Shown: positions 11,074 through 21,400 of the stretch, in pieces
Numbering within the stretch: the stretch's first letter is position 1
How the letters are laid out: each line of letters opens with the position of its first letter
NCBI GenBank assembly: GCA_905250025.1
Contig: CAJNOJ010000376.1
Span: 18,001-82,000, forward strand
Length of the DNA: 64,000 nt
Reading direction: 5' to 3'
From: Adineta ricciae
Taxonomy: Eukaryota > Rotifera > Eurotatoria > Adinetida > Adinetidae
The notes under the pieces: generated by a model
Seen by the model: only the letters and a program-made list of their open reading frames with translations
Told to the model about the DNA's origin: nothing
Databases searched by the model: none
Translations under genes and position numbers: made by a program

Positions 11074-11678
11074 CTACATTAGTCAATATTCAATCGAATT
11101 ATTCATCTCAATTGACGACAAATAATCCAAAATATTGTCAAGATTATAAAAATTTGAGTCATTATTATCAAGCACTCCAAATCTATGTGAAGAAAACAGG
11201 TTTATATATTATTTGGAGTAAAAGTGAAATAGATACTTATGGTTTCATTTATAAAGATAATTTTGATCCATTAAAACCATTGCACAATTTAATAGTTTAC
11301 CATAATGGAGCATGTAATCAGAATCAATTGAAACTTTTTATTAATCTTCAAGAAAATACGAAATATATATTCGTTATAACAACAAACTATCCAAATACAA
11401 CAGGAAATTATACTATTTTTATATCTGGTGAAAATCATGTTACTATTAGTCATTTTTTCGATTCTAAACAACATAATTATTCAGCTGAAGTTCAATGTCA
11501 ATTTTATTCAACAACAGCTGGTTTATCGTCTGATAGTGGAAATCAATTTTATTCAACAACAACAACTGGTTTATCATCTGATAGTGAAAATCAATTTTAT
11601 TCAATTCAAATAAGTTCTGTTCTAATAATTCTCATGTTTATTGAAGGATTAATCAATAATCTTTTTATCTTATTTTGA
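11074..11678 (+). CDS. Ectodomain exon, repeat unit B, Ser/Thr linker and TM1
   Basis: It begins after an AAATAG acceptor in phase 1. It repeats unit A (HYYQALQIYVKKTGLYIIWS, EIDTYGFIYKDNFDP, YIFVITTNYPNTTGNYT), then has two copies of an ~18-residue FYSTTxxGLSSDS linker. It ends in a hydrophobic helix (SVLIILMFIEGLINNLFILF) that matches TM1 of the 7TM receptors at 42505 and 58187. The frame stops at TGA 11676-11678, inside or just after TM1. Confidence 0.65.
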
Positions 11679-11839
11679 CATTACAAAATAAAAAAGTAAA
11701 ACAAGTTGGATGTGGATTATATCTTTTGACATCATCAATCACTTCTCTTCTGACAATTTTTATGCTTTTCGTCTATTTTTGATTTGCTATTCTTCATGTT
11801 CGCTGTATCATTATTGAACCAATCTTAAAGCTTTTTCTG
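11673..11839 (+). pseudogene. Decayed TM1-TM3 part of a 7TM domain
   Basis: In the neighbouring frame the sequence continues the receptor: the loop NKKVKQVGCGLYLLTSS and TM2 (LLTIFMLFVYF) correspond to GCNVYLLVSS and the following helix of the receptor at 42505. A one-base loss in a T run near 11673-11676 accounts for the frame change. A second lesion, TGA at 11780-11782, stands where the family has Trp (FWH). Similarity ends near 11839. The rest of the 7TM domain is missing, replaced by unrelated sequence, so the receptor is probably non-functional or makes only a membrane-tethered ectodomain. Confidence 0.6.
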
Positions 11840-12352
11840 TAAACCCCTCCTCGCAATAGAAGGCCTCTCAGAGGTGATATTTTGACGAAATCCTCCTATC
11901 CTCCTGTAGGGGGATTTTTCAACAAAAAAGATGCGATGTGCTGGACTATAATAGAAGGACCGGGGCCTTTTATTTTGAGAGGGGGTTTATTATAATAATT
12001 GCTTGAATATTTGCGTAACTATTAAACGTGCCATAAAAGTTTTCAAAGATATTAAAGAAGGTGTGATGGTTTCACTATATCTCCTTTCACAAAATTTTAA
12101 GCGGATTTCAACGGAATATTGATTAAGTAGTTGTTCTATATATGTTTTGCGGGTTCAAACATAGGAAAGTTTATTTTCATTTTTCCATTCCCTGGGATAC
12201 TCCTAGAGATAAGGAAAAACTTTTTTCTCTGATTTTCTTTGAACACCCTAATGCGGCCGAGCTGATGAGGGAAGTCGGTTTTTTACTGAAATTTCGTTGG
12301 AAAATAACAAAATTGGTCTATAAATATGTCATTCTACGACATCTATATAATA
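11840..12352. other. Unassigned sequence replacing the end of the receptor gene
   Basis: The composition changes here (C-rich and G-rich patches, CCTCTCAGAGG palindrome near 11864). The 101-codon frame at 12142-12447 crosses the mariner end and has no recognisable domain. Possibly part of an older insertion. Confidence 0.35.
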
Positions 12353-13537
12353 TTGGGTTATTAACAAAGTTCTTGCGTTTCTTTTTTGGAAAATGTTCTG
12401 AAACATTCTACAAAGTCCTAGAAGTTTTCCATACGCAGGATATATAAAGGGAGTGTGAATATCTTCCTAAAGATAATAAAGTCATCGATATGGGCGCTGA
12501 TCGTGAACTGGAAACGGATCGTCCTCGTAGAGAGAATCGAGTGTTTTTACTTCATGAATTTCGTTTGGGCCACAAAGCAACAGAAGCAACCAACAACATA
12601 TGCAGTATGATGGGTGAGAATGTACTCTATACTCGTACGGCACAACATCGGTTTAATCGCCTTAAGAACGGCAACTTAGAACTTGACGATTTACTTCAGT
12701 TCCATTGACCAGTGGAAGTAAATGTGGATCTTTTAAAGCAGCTCAGCGAACAAGATCCTCGATTGACTTTACGGTGCTTAGCAGAGTAGCTTGGGCGCTC
12801 TTCTGTTGCAGTAGGAAAACATCTGAACGAATTAGGGAAGGCATGGAAATATGGAGTTTGGATAATCCACGAGTTATCACCACATCAGCTACAACACCGG
12901 GCTGATGCTTTCTCCGCAACCTTATCACTGGTGATAAGAAGTCGGGGTTGTATATTAACTACACGCACAGATGCCAGTGGCTTAGTGCTAGTCAGACAGA
13001 TGTAGCAACACCTAAGACTGATCTCCATCCCAAGAAGGTGATGCTGACCGTTTGATGGGGCTTCAATGGAATTATTCACTGGAGAGTTCTTCCAAACGGT
13101 TGTACCATCACTGCTGATCTCTGTTGTTAACAGTCGAACCGGGTTGCCGAAAAACTCAAGGGACAGCTGGATCGAATTTACTATTTGCATGATAATGCCC
13201 GACCCCATGTTCCAAAGTCGACCTGCGAAAAATTACTGAAGCTCGGTTGGATTAACGTTCCTCATCCACCTTATTCTTCTGACTTAGTACCAACGGACTA
13301 CCATTTGGCTGAGAGAAAGTTCGACGACGTCAACGACTTTAAAATGGATATCGCCAACTTCTTTGGTCAAAAGTCAAAGGACTTCTACGAACGCGGTATC
13401 CTATCTCTGCCAGACCGATGGCGACAACTCATAGAAAGTAGTAGCGTATATATAACCGAAAGCTAGTTGTATTGTTGAAGTTAAAAGATAAAAATAAAAT
13501 TTTGGAAAAAAACGCAAAAACGTTGTTAACAACCTAA
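12353..13537 (+). mobile_element. Mariner (Tc1/mariner, D34D) element, decayed
   Basis: 1185 bp bounded by imperfect ~28 bp inverted repeats (left TTGGGTTATTAACAAAGTTC, right, read inward, TTAGGTTGTTAACAACGTTT), each flanked by TA, the mariner target site. The transposase lies inside on the plus strand. Length and structure fit an autonomous-length mariner that has since lost its coding frame. Confidence 0.88.
12490..13466 (+). pseudogene. Mariner transposase remnant
   Basis: The N-terminal helix-turn-helix region (FLLHEFRLGHKATEATNNI) is at 12490-12708. The linker with ELGKAWKYGVWIIHEL follows in the same frame through stops TGA 12706 and TAG 12787. A frameshift near 12925 moves to the frame with the catalytic core. 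The three catalytic Asp codons are intact at 12933 (GDKK, normally GDEKW), 13191 (HDNARPH) and 13296 (VPTDYH). The last two have 34 residues between them, which is the mariner D34D signature. Stops TGA 13053 and TAA 13128 interrupt the core. Not functional, but recent enough to be read along its length. Confidence 0.9.
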
Positions 13538-14327
13538 TAACATCAAATATACAATACCAATCGTATTTTATATAAATTACTATTTGTTTTAGGTTCATTT
13601 GCATCGCTGCTTCGAATTTTAGTTCTATTGTTTAGATTTATGGTTCTACGATCATTTCTGCAAAACATATTTTGGCAAAAAACCATTATTAAAACTAATC
13701 TTCTTATTAATAAAAACAAATGAAGATAGCAACGTTCCAACTATTTTCAATCGAGCTTCATCCGTCGTGATATGATATTTTTTGATCGATTTTAAATTTT
13801 GGTAAACTACTGTGCTATTTTCTCTACTATTCTCAGAGAAAAGCAAGATTAATACATCTTTTTGTAACTTTCTCCTTGACAAGTCGTAGATATCACGTGA
13901 CAAAACAAGACTTTTTCAACCTCGATATGCGACATAAAACCTTTTAATCTTCATCTTCTACTGTTTCACGATTCTCTCCAACGATCAATGCATTCATAGC
14001 CGATTATTTAGATTCGTTCAAGCTCAATAAATACTGAACTAGATTGAATCTAAAGTTCTATTGGTTAATATAGGTCATACGCTGCATGATGATATATATG
14101 CATCTACAGACCTCGCAAACTGTTATAAATAGCTGAAATCAATTACAAATGCATTCATCTCACTAAGATTAATCACAATATTGCCATTGTGATGAAACCA
14201 CATGCTCAATTCGAATAAGATTTTCCCCTCGATCGATTTCGAGAAAAAAAGAATAAGAAGTTGACAGCCGATATACCTGATTTTCACAGAGAAGCTTCAA
14301 AGCTCGAAATTTCACGTGCCATATAAT
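13538..14327. other. No gene recognised
   Basis: AT-rich; short open frames on both strands have no recognisable content. Confidence 0.4.
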
Positions 14328-14450
14328 GACGGGGCGTCCAGCGGTAGAGATCGCTTAATCCATTCTTCTCCGTCGCTATTGTAACTTGTACAATTATTTC
14401 TAACTGAAACGCTAGAACTGATCCAGTATAGGATTCGAAATCCAGCGAAC
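14328..14450 (+). repeat. tRNA-derived sequence (SINE head or tRNA pseudogene)
   Basis: GGGGCGTCCAGCGGTAGAG followed by ATCGCTTA resembles the 5' half of a tRNA-Ala (acceptor end, D arm with AGCGGTAGAG). About 90 bp on, GGATTCGAAATCC resembles a B box. The spacing is longer than in a mature tRNA and the stems do not all pair, so this is not a working tRNA gene. Confidence 0.3.
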
Positions 14451-15363
14451 TTTTGCTAGCTCACACTGCCAGAATTTTCCGTCACGCTCTCGCGTAGAGT
14501 ATATTTTTTTAACTAATCACTATCAGCGATACCATTCCTCTCCAAACCTCCGTCATCAACCAATAACAATTACCTGCATAGTCATTGCACAGCTGTGAGC
14601 GCTCAGACGATCTTCGACGCTTTCTCTAATCACTTTTCTCGTGTTCGATTATGCTACAAGTCGCATACACACATTCATCCTTTGATGATACCTCATATAC
14701 TCCTTCCCTATGCATCAACGAAGATGCTATCACAAACACCCACACTTACGCAGTAGTGTCAAACTCCAAAGCGAAATTCAGTTATTCAACTGATGCTTCA
14801 ATTATTTCGGTATTCCATTTCTTCAATATTTTCTCTACTAATCCTTTTGTGCAAACCACAAGCATATCAAATTGGCGACTACCCGGTCGGCCACTTACAG
14901 ATAGTCGTCAACATACACACTCAATTTGCAATTTTTCTGTCAACCAGATCATACGCGAATCATCCGCCCTCACACAGCCCCGACCCGAATACCTGAATAA
15001 CTAAAATACTGAAAACTTGAATACTCGATTAATTGAACTAATAGTTGAATTCAAGTTTCGAGTTTAACACGTATGTTATTTTATGTATAAGATGTCAGTT
15101 GAGACTTTTTTGTGCTTTTTAAAATGGAGAAATGCTTTGTTTTAGAAGAAATAAAATGGAACTTGTTCTCATAAGTGTTTTTGTGAAGGTAAACAAATTC
15201 TTAAAGAAATTTTTCAGACAGATTTCGATCCTCTGTTATAATGGTGAAAAATGCATTAAGTGTTTTTCTTTCACATGGTTTTTCTCCATTCTTAACATAC
15301 AAAGAAATCTCAACAAAACTTTGCTCACTGTAGCACGAGTAACGCGGCCTAGTAGCCGCTAAA
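14451..15363. other. No gene recognised
   Basis: The frame at 14651-15004 and its overlapping partner look accidental. A fragment at 14877-14918 (CCGGTCGGCCACTTACAG) resembles half of the hairpin repeat described at 15512. Confidence 0.35.
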
Positions 15364-15511
15364 CCCTCTACTGAAAGGATAGTATTAGAGCGCCACTATT
15401 CATCCAAAGAGAGAAAAATGTTATTTCAGTTGAACGATCTGATCATTTGATAATTTGTCAGAATGTTTTACCTAGACCAATTTCGCTTCCTGAAATCTTC
15501 TGAGATTATAA

Positions 15512-15569
15512 CGCCTAGTCGTTTGTCGGCCTCTCTCCGGTCAACCACTCACCGCTAGCCGTTGGTGCC
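15512..15569 (+). repeat. Hairpin repeat, copy 1
   Basis: CTAGTCGTTTGTCGGCC, a short loop, then TCAACCACTCACCGCTAGCC; the two arms can pair imperfectly. Further copies at 16047, 16366 and 22483. Confidence 0.6.
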
Positions 15570-16046
15570 TAATAAGTGTTTAATGATATTTTCATATTAA
15601 AAAGTATCTCGTTCTTGTTGAGTCCGTCTCTAGCAAGGTTGCCGAAATTCTTCACAACTTCGTGACCTACAGTATATCCTTTATCATGATTTTTAGTTGA
15701 ATGAGTTGGTGATTGTAACGATAATGATATCGTTCATTTCTTTCTGTTCTTTATCCTCTCACCTCTATATCATACTATCTCCGGGTCATATCTCTTTTTC
15801 CTCTTCTCTATATAAGCGCGTGTCTTATTGTGAAAAAGATACATTCTGGTCATGTAGAGTAGTCAATAAACATCGATACCGTGAGAAGCGGTCAGCTACT
15901 CAACCAGTTTGTCGTTACAGTGATCTACATATTTTTTCTCGCAGCTCGAAAAGACGTTATATATATACTATATACCTTAGAAAAATTATGGTCACTATGG
16001 GACAGTTTTATAAATCTCACTTTTCAACTAATTTTCAAAAGAAACA

Positions 16047-16100
16047 ACTAGTCGTTCGTCGGCCTCCCTTCAGTCGGCCACTCACGGCTAGCTGTTCCCA
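16047..16100 (+). repeat. Hairpin repeat, copy 2
   Basis: CTAGTCGTTCGTCGGCCTCC followed by CAGTCGGCCACTCACGGCTA; closest to the apparent consensus. Confidence 0.6.
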
Positions 16101-16365
16101 TGCGTGCTCATTTTACTATCTTAACTTCATTCGGACTAAGACGCGTTCTGCAAATGAGCACATTTCGGAAAATCAAAAACTTAGAAGCTGTACATAGCTA
16201 TATGATTCTCTGGAAAAGGTTTCAATCTTCTCTCCACCAAGAGGAACCTTAAATAGCTGCCACCTATGTTCGTGCAGAGCAACGATTAATTTCTGACCAA
16301 GAAATCTTAAAGCTCTATAAAAATCACAAAGTTTGTTCTTAAAAATATTATTCTGCAAATCGACG

Positions 16366-16406
16366 ACTAGTCGCTCGTCGGCCTCCCTCCGGTCGGCTTC
16401 GGCCGG
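16366..16406 (+). repeat. Hairpin repeat, copy 3, truncated
   Basis: CTAGTCGCTCGTCGGCCTCC then GGTCGGCTTCGGCCGG. The second arm is replaced by the start of the CCGGAA-rich repeat. Confidence 0.55.
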
Positions 16407-16640
16407 AAGTTCAAACGTAGGTTTCAATCATTTCCCGGCCGTTTCCTGCAAACTTCGAGCTGGAAACGATCAGGAACTGATCGGATATTTCCTGTGCAAT
16501 TCCAGCCGGAATCCGACGGCAAGGAACCTGCAGGAACTTGCTGGAATCGGCGAAAACTGTGTCGGAATCGATAAGAGCTGTGCCGGAACCGACTCAGATT
16601 TCAACGGATCCAGTCGCCGGAATGATTGACCTGGGCCGCG
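16407..16640 (-). repeat. CCGGAA-rich element, reverse copy
   Basis: Reverse-complement match to 8773-8968 over most of its length, ending GGAATGATTGACCTGGGC where the other copy begins ACCCAGGTCGATCATTCC. It contains repeated GGAAC/GGAATC units. The open frame across it is not a gene. Confidence 0.65.
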
Positions 16641-16969
16641 GCTAGCCGTTACATGTACATTTTCACTCTTCCAGTTAGTCTAGAGTCACTTTTGAAACTA
16701 ATTCATTTCACTCTCCTCTATTCCTTCTTTAAAAGTTACCCTCTTTGTGCTACTGTGACTCGCGAAGACAACACCTGACAAGCGAAACAGTATCTTGAAT
16801 GACTGGCATCAGATGATATTCGTATACTATAGATGTTTATAAAAGTGTGTGATCTCATTAATATGCTGATGACTATGGAGATCCAGCGATCGGACGTCAG
16901 TCAGCTATTGCATTTTTTGTTCTACATATTGCCGCTTAAAACATTATCGTCTAAGAATTGATGCTTTGT

Positions 16970-17130
16970 CGCAAAAAAAAACGGGCCAGAAAGTGTTCAT
17001 GAAAAAACTAACACTGGATTCGTGATCCTCGACCCCGATGACCCTTCGGTCAACCCTTATATGTCAGCAGTACAGATTGCTTTTTCATTGGTGTGAAGTA
17101 TCTGAACGGACGAACGAACGGCCAAACGGC
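16970..17130 (+). repeat. Dispersed repeat, copy 1 (related to 21000-21130)
   Basis: AACTAACACTGGATTC, GATCCTCGAC and CTTTTTCATTGG blocks recur in the same order near 21030-21120 (AGCTAACACCGGATTC, GATCCTCGAC, ATTTTCATTGG). Tandem short units of the type GAACGAACGGCCAAACGG follow at 17109-17145. Confidence 0.5.
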
Positions 17131-17231
17131 CAAGCGAACGAATTTTAACTCAAATTCTGCGTATACCCTCCTTTCAGTAGAGGGAACAAATATTATTCTC
17201 GAGATTTACTATATTACAATTTAATTCATCG

Positions 17232-17286
17232 ATGTTAATAGTATATTGATACAATATTATTAACAATTATATTTGGATAGTTAACC
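17232..17286 (+). repeat. 55 bp repeat shared with 50497-50543
   Basis: AGTATATTGATACAATATTA and the following AATTATATTT are the same in both places, in the same orientation. Confidence 0.65.
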
Positions 17287-17287
17287 T

Positions 17288-17701
17288 ATGGGTGAATTCG
17301 GGAGAAGCCGCCCCCTTTTTGCAAAAATTTTATTCTCGAATACAATCTTTGAAAAAATCTTTTTTTTCCACGATTTTTTAGCGTCTCAGACTGATCTTCG
17401 ATGAAAAATAGCTAGGAAATCATTGTCAGCTTTCTTATAACCGGAAATCACAAACATATACAATATTTATTCGGAATATCCATGTTTTTTTTATCAACTA
17501 CTATGAAATTATCCTGAAAATATTTGATCAGATGACATGAGAACTAGCCACATATGTGCCGAAAGATTACTATCGATGTAGGCAATTTTCGTTTGTACGA
17601 AGGTTAAAACTCACTCTATAGCTATTTTTCACCGAGGATTCACCTGATACGCTAAAAACCTTAGAAAACATTTTCCCAAAAAAGTGCATGGCTTCACCCA
17701 T
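17288..17701. mobile_element. MITE-like element with long imperfect inverted repeats
   Basis: 414 bp. The left end ATGGGTGAATTCGGGAGAAG and the right end (read inward, ATGGGTGAAGCC) face each other. The similarity resumes about 90-120 bp inside each end as TTTTTAGCGT.TCAG and GATGAAAAATAGCTA against GGTGAAAAATAGCTA. No coding frame. Long imperfect inverted repeats without a gene are typical of a non-autonomous DNA transposon. Confidence 0.6.
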
Positions 17702-18491
17702 CAATATGATTTTCATAATGGAACCATTTCTTATCTGTTTTTCACACAATATATCCTAATTTCACTATAAAAAAAGTGATTTAGAATTTCGAATTATTAT
17801 CATTTTGAAAAAAAAGAACATAAAAATCAGAAAGAGTTGTCAAACTTTGTACACGATAATGAAGCGTTTGATTGAACAAACAAGCCTCTAAGTATTCGTC
17901 ATTGGTTCGCATATAAATTAACTACAAACTATCCAAAAAAGACATTCACTGAAGTATTTAGTGCGAAAAAAAATGAACTAGTTTTATATAGTTTTGTTCA
18001 CATTTTGCATAAGAAATTAGTTATTGGATTTTAGGAATTCTTGTGTAATAAACTATATCATATTCGAACATCTTTGTCAAATTGTGAAGCAATACTATTA
18101 CATTGATGTGAAGTACGTTGAAGAAATTTCTTTATTTTGTTATGCTTTTCTAGACTTCGATCCTAAGTTTTCATTTCTTTCAATATTTCAGTATGTGTGA
18201 ATATATATAATGCTTCTGTGTGTAGTTTAAAAATAAATAAATAGATTTTAGCCTTTTTACACCACCTGGTACTGTTTATTATGCGTCTTCTTTTTTTTTA
18301 TTAAATATAAAGAAGAAAAAAATAGAATAAAAGAGGAAAAAAGCCTTTCATCCACAATCTATAATCTCATTTTGAAGAAATATTTCAAATAGATGTCATA
18401 CGTCGATATAGTTCACTAAAAATGTATTGAAATATTCTACTGAATTCAATTTTTAAATTATAATAACAATCTTTAATTGGCTATTATAATA
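17702..18491. other. Upstream region of the two-TM gene cluster
   Basis: AT-rich with no recognised gene. Likely contains the promoter of the gene starting at 18492, but no clear core element. Confidence 0.35.
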
Positions 18492-21400
18492 ATGAACTTG
18501 AAAATCCTATTCAGTTGGTTTTATCAATACATATGTACTTATAATCTGTTTATTCCCGACGAAAATGATTATGATGAATTAGAAGAACAACAGTTAGAAA
18601 TTATTTTTAAATATCAAAAATATACGACTTGGTTATATATTCTATTTCTCATAAGTAAATTAATATATCGATAAAGTAATATAAGTATTTTTTTTTCATA
18701 TAATTTTAGTATCTCTTTATATACTTTTTTCAATGTCTTTAATGAAATTAGAAAGTCGAACAATTATTATTACAAATATAACGTTCAATAAATATCATGA
18801 AATATACGTTAAATATAATAAAAGTCTTTTATGTTATTGTTCAAATAATTCGATTCCATATAAGACCTTTCTTTCTAATTATATTAAAATTCATCCTATT
18901 TGTTCAAGTATTTTTATTGGTCAATCATGGATTAAATCAATACATTTATCTAATGCAAGTAGATATGGTGTAACAGATTTTCGAACAACTGCTCATTCTC
19001 AAGTGAGTTAACATTTGTTTCTTTCGAACATATCCTCTTTTCAATATGAAATATATTCTATTTTATTAAAAAATGGTGAAAAATTTATATTCAATAAGTT
19101 ATTAGACAGAAGAAAAATTCATGGATTTCTAACGTTCCTTTCCTATACATAGATTTAGAAAAAAATAAAGTACAAATATTTGCAGCCGGATAACTCATTT
19201 CAGTATTCAACATTTAGTAAATGATAACATTCACTTGGTAGATTTTATCATGCTGTGTAGTTAGTAAAGATTACAAAGACTTCGACAGTATGATTTTATT
19301 TCTATTTTCAAATCAGTTACACTATTAACATAAATATATTGAATAGACAATAAAGAATTTTTGATTAATCATTATATATATCCATGTCGAAAAGTACGGG
19401 CTGAATTCGGAAGAAAGAAAGCGGAAATCAACGGAAAGGGAAAGCAGGAATCCTTCGGTTCTCTCCCGAACTGAAAGGAAACGGGCAAAACCGCTCGTAT
19501 GATCCGGTTAAAATATTCCTGCTTCTATTTTCCGTTGATTTTCGGTGTCTTCCTGCAGTAATTGCACGGATCCTCGAGTCGAAATCATTGTCCAGGGTGT
19601 ACACTTGATATTTTATTTTAAAAACGTTCAAAAATAGATATTTCCTTTATTTAGTTTCAATTACTATCCGATCTTTGTTCCCTTTCACAAAAGACAATTT
19701 TATATAATGCAATAAATTTAAATAATACAGAATATATATCAATATACTTTTTACCTGAAACACAATTTTATCGGGAAGTAAATTCTACGATTCAATTTTT
19801 AAATCTTTATGAATCTAATCGAATATTATCAGCATTATATTATATTAATACAACAATTCTATCAAATTATTTTGTTTCATCTCTTAATACAAATCTAATA
19901 TTTTTAATAAGATATGATAAAAATAACTATACTATTCATCCAATGACAACAATGCTTTGTAAAATTATTGATAATAATACTTTAGAAAAACATTGTAAAA
20001 CTTGTGGAAGAGAAGATCCAATCAGTGAAGCCGGATTTTTTTCGATTTCAAATAACTTAAATCATTTACTGCATGTTGAATGGAGTTTACCCCAATTAAA
20101 TTCAACATTAATTAAAGGCTTTTTTGGAGGATGTACTCCTTTTCAAGCATTACTTCATAGCACATTAGATTGTTTATATGATATTGAATGTATTCATTTA
20201 TTAATTAAATATTTTCCAAATCTTAATCGGGTATGTACACACACACATATATATATATATATAGCGCTCGTTGAGACTGACTCGCATCATCCTCGACTAA
20301 AATAGTAGCTCAACGTACGATATTCTTCATTCATGTCTCACACCAAAAACGCAGAAATATCTCATTAAGTTTAACTTCTCGAGTACGATCCTCCTTTATC
20401 GAAAACTTTATGAGCTGATTCCAAGATCATTACCTTTCTATTTGTTCAGCATGCATTTCTAACTGAAGATCGCGGTGAAAACGAAATGGTAACTTCATTA
20501 GAGCGGATAACCTGAACTTTTCACCTCTAAGCACATCTCCGTTACTTAACAAAACGATGCATATTATAAAATAAGATATGAGTGCCTATAAATATCAGAA
20601 TCCAACTGGGATGACTTTTCTCATTCGTACAACAAAATATGTTAATGTGATTCTGGGAAGGCAACTGTTGACAAGTGATGTTATTTTCTGAGTCACTATA
20701 ATTCGAAGAGGTTATTCATGTCTAGCTGAATTCAATAGTAGAACGACAAACAGTCATTTAGTTCTTCTCCGTGTATATCTATTCAAAATTCTATCCGATA
20801 ATCTAACGTATAGTAGTCAGTGATACAAAAACTCTTAGACACTGTTGGCATAAGGTTCACATTTATTCTATAGTTTATCTGAACTTCGATTTTTTAAAGC
20901 AATTTATTACTTTTAAGGCCATTGCTATCGACAAATATTGATCAAACTCGAACAAACGCTCGTACAATCTCAGCTTCTTGATGGAAAGACGAGGGTCAAC
21001 ATAAGTCGTAGACAATGGTTCAAATAAAAGCTAACACCGGATTCTAGATCCTCGACGTTAATTACCTCTTGGTCCACTTTTTCGCATTAAGCGAATACTG
21101 AATTTTCATTGGATAGATGGTTCAGCATTAACATGTGGTTCGTGGCGCGAAGTTATAAGGATACCTTAAAGAGTATTTTCATTCCTCATATTCTATTGTT
21201 TATATCGATAGTATGAAGATTCTTGATGCAAGAGATGTATAGATACTGATAGAAGCAGGTTTTTATTTATTTCTTCCTCTAGGATCACATCGTCTTCATA
21301 CAAAACACACCTTTACATATTTGTCCACTGATTAAAAAGTCGAAGGAACGACAATGCTAAAGTGCATTAAAATCGAATGAAGTAAGGCCACATAGCATGC

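Larger units (their letters stand above)
15364..17184 (+). mobile_element. 1.8 kb element with perfect 16 bp terminal inverted repeats
   Basis: The left end CCCTCTACTGAAAGGA (15364-15379) and right end TCCTTTCAGTAGAGGG (17169-17184) are exact reverse complements. The same end motif occurs at 2345, 22430-22447 and 23063-23080. No transposase frame is visible inside. The interior holds three copies of a hairpin repeat and a CCGGAA-rich repeat, so it is a composite, non-autonomous unit or two independent ends that happen to face each other. A target-site duplication is not clear. Confidence 0.5.

Noticed and set aside
12142..12447. 101-codon frame before the mariner
   Set aside because: Crosses the mariner left inverted repeat and has no domain.
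16333..16629. 98-codon frame in GC-rich sequence
   Set aside because: Lies in the CCGGAA-rich repeat; high GC simply lowers the chance of stops.
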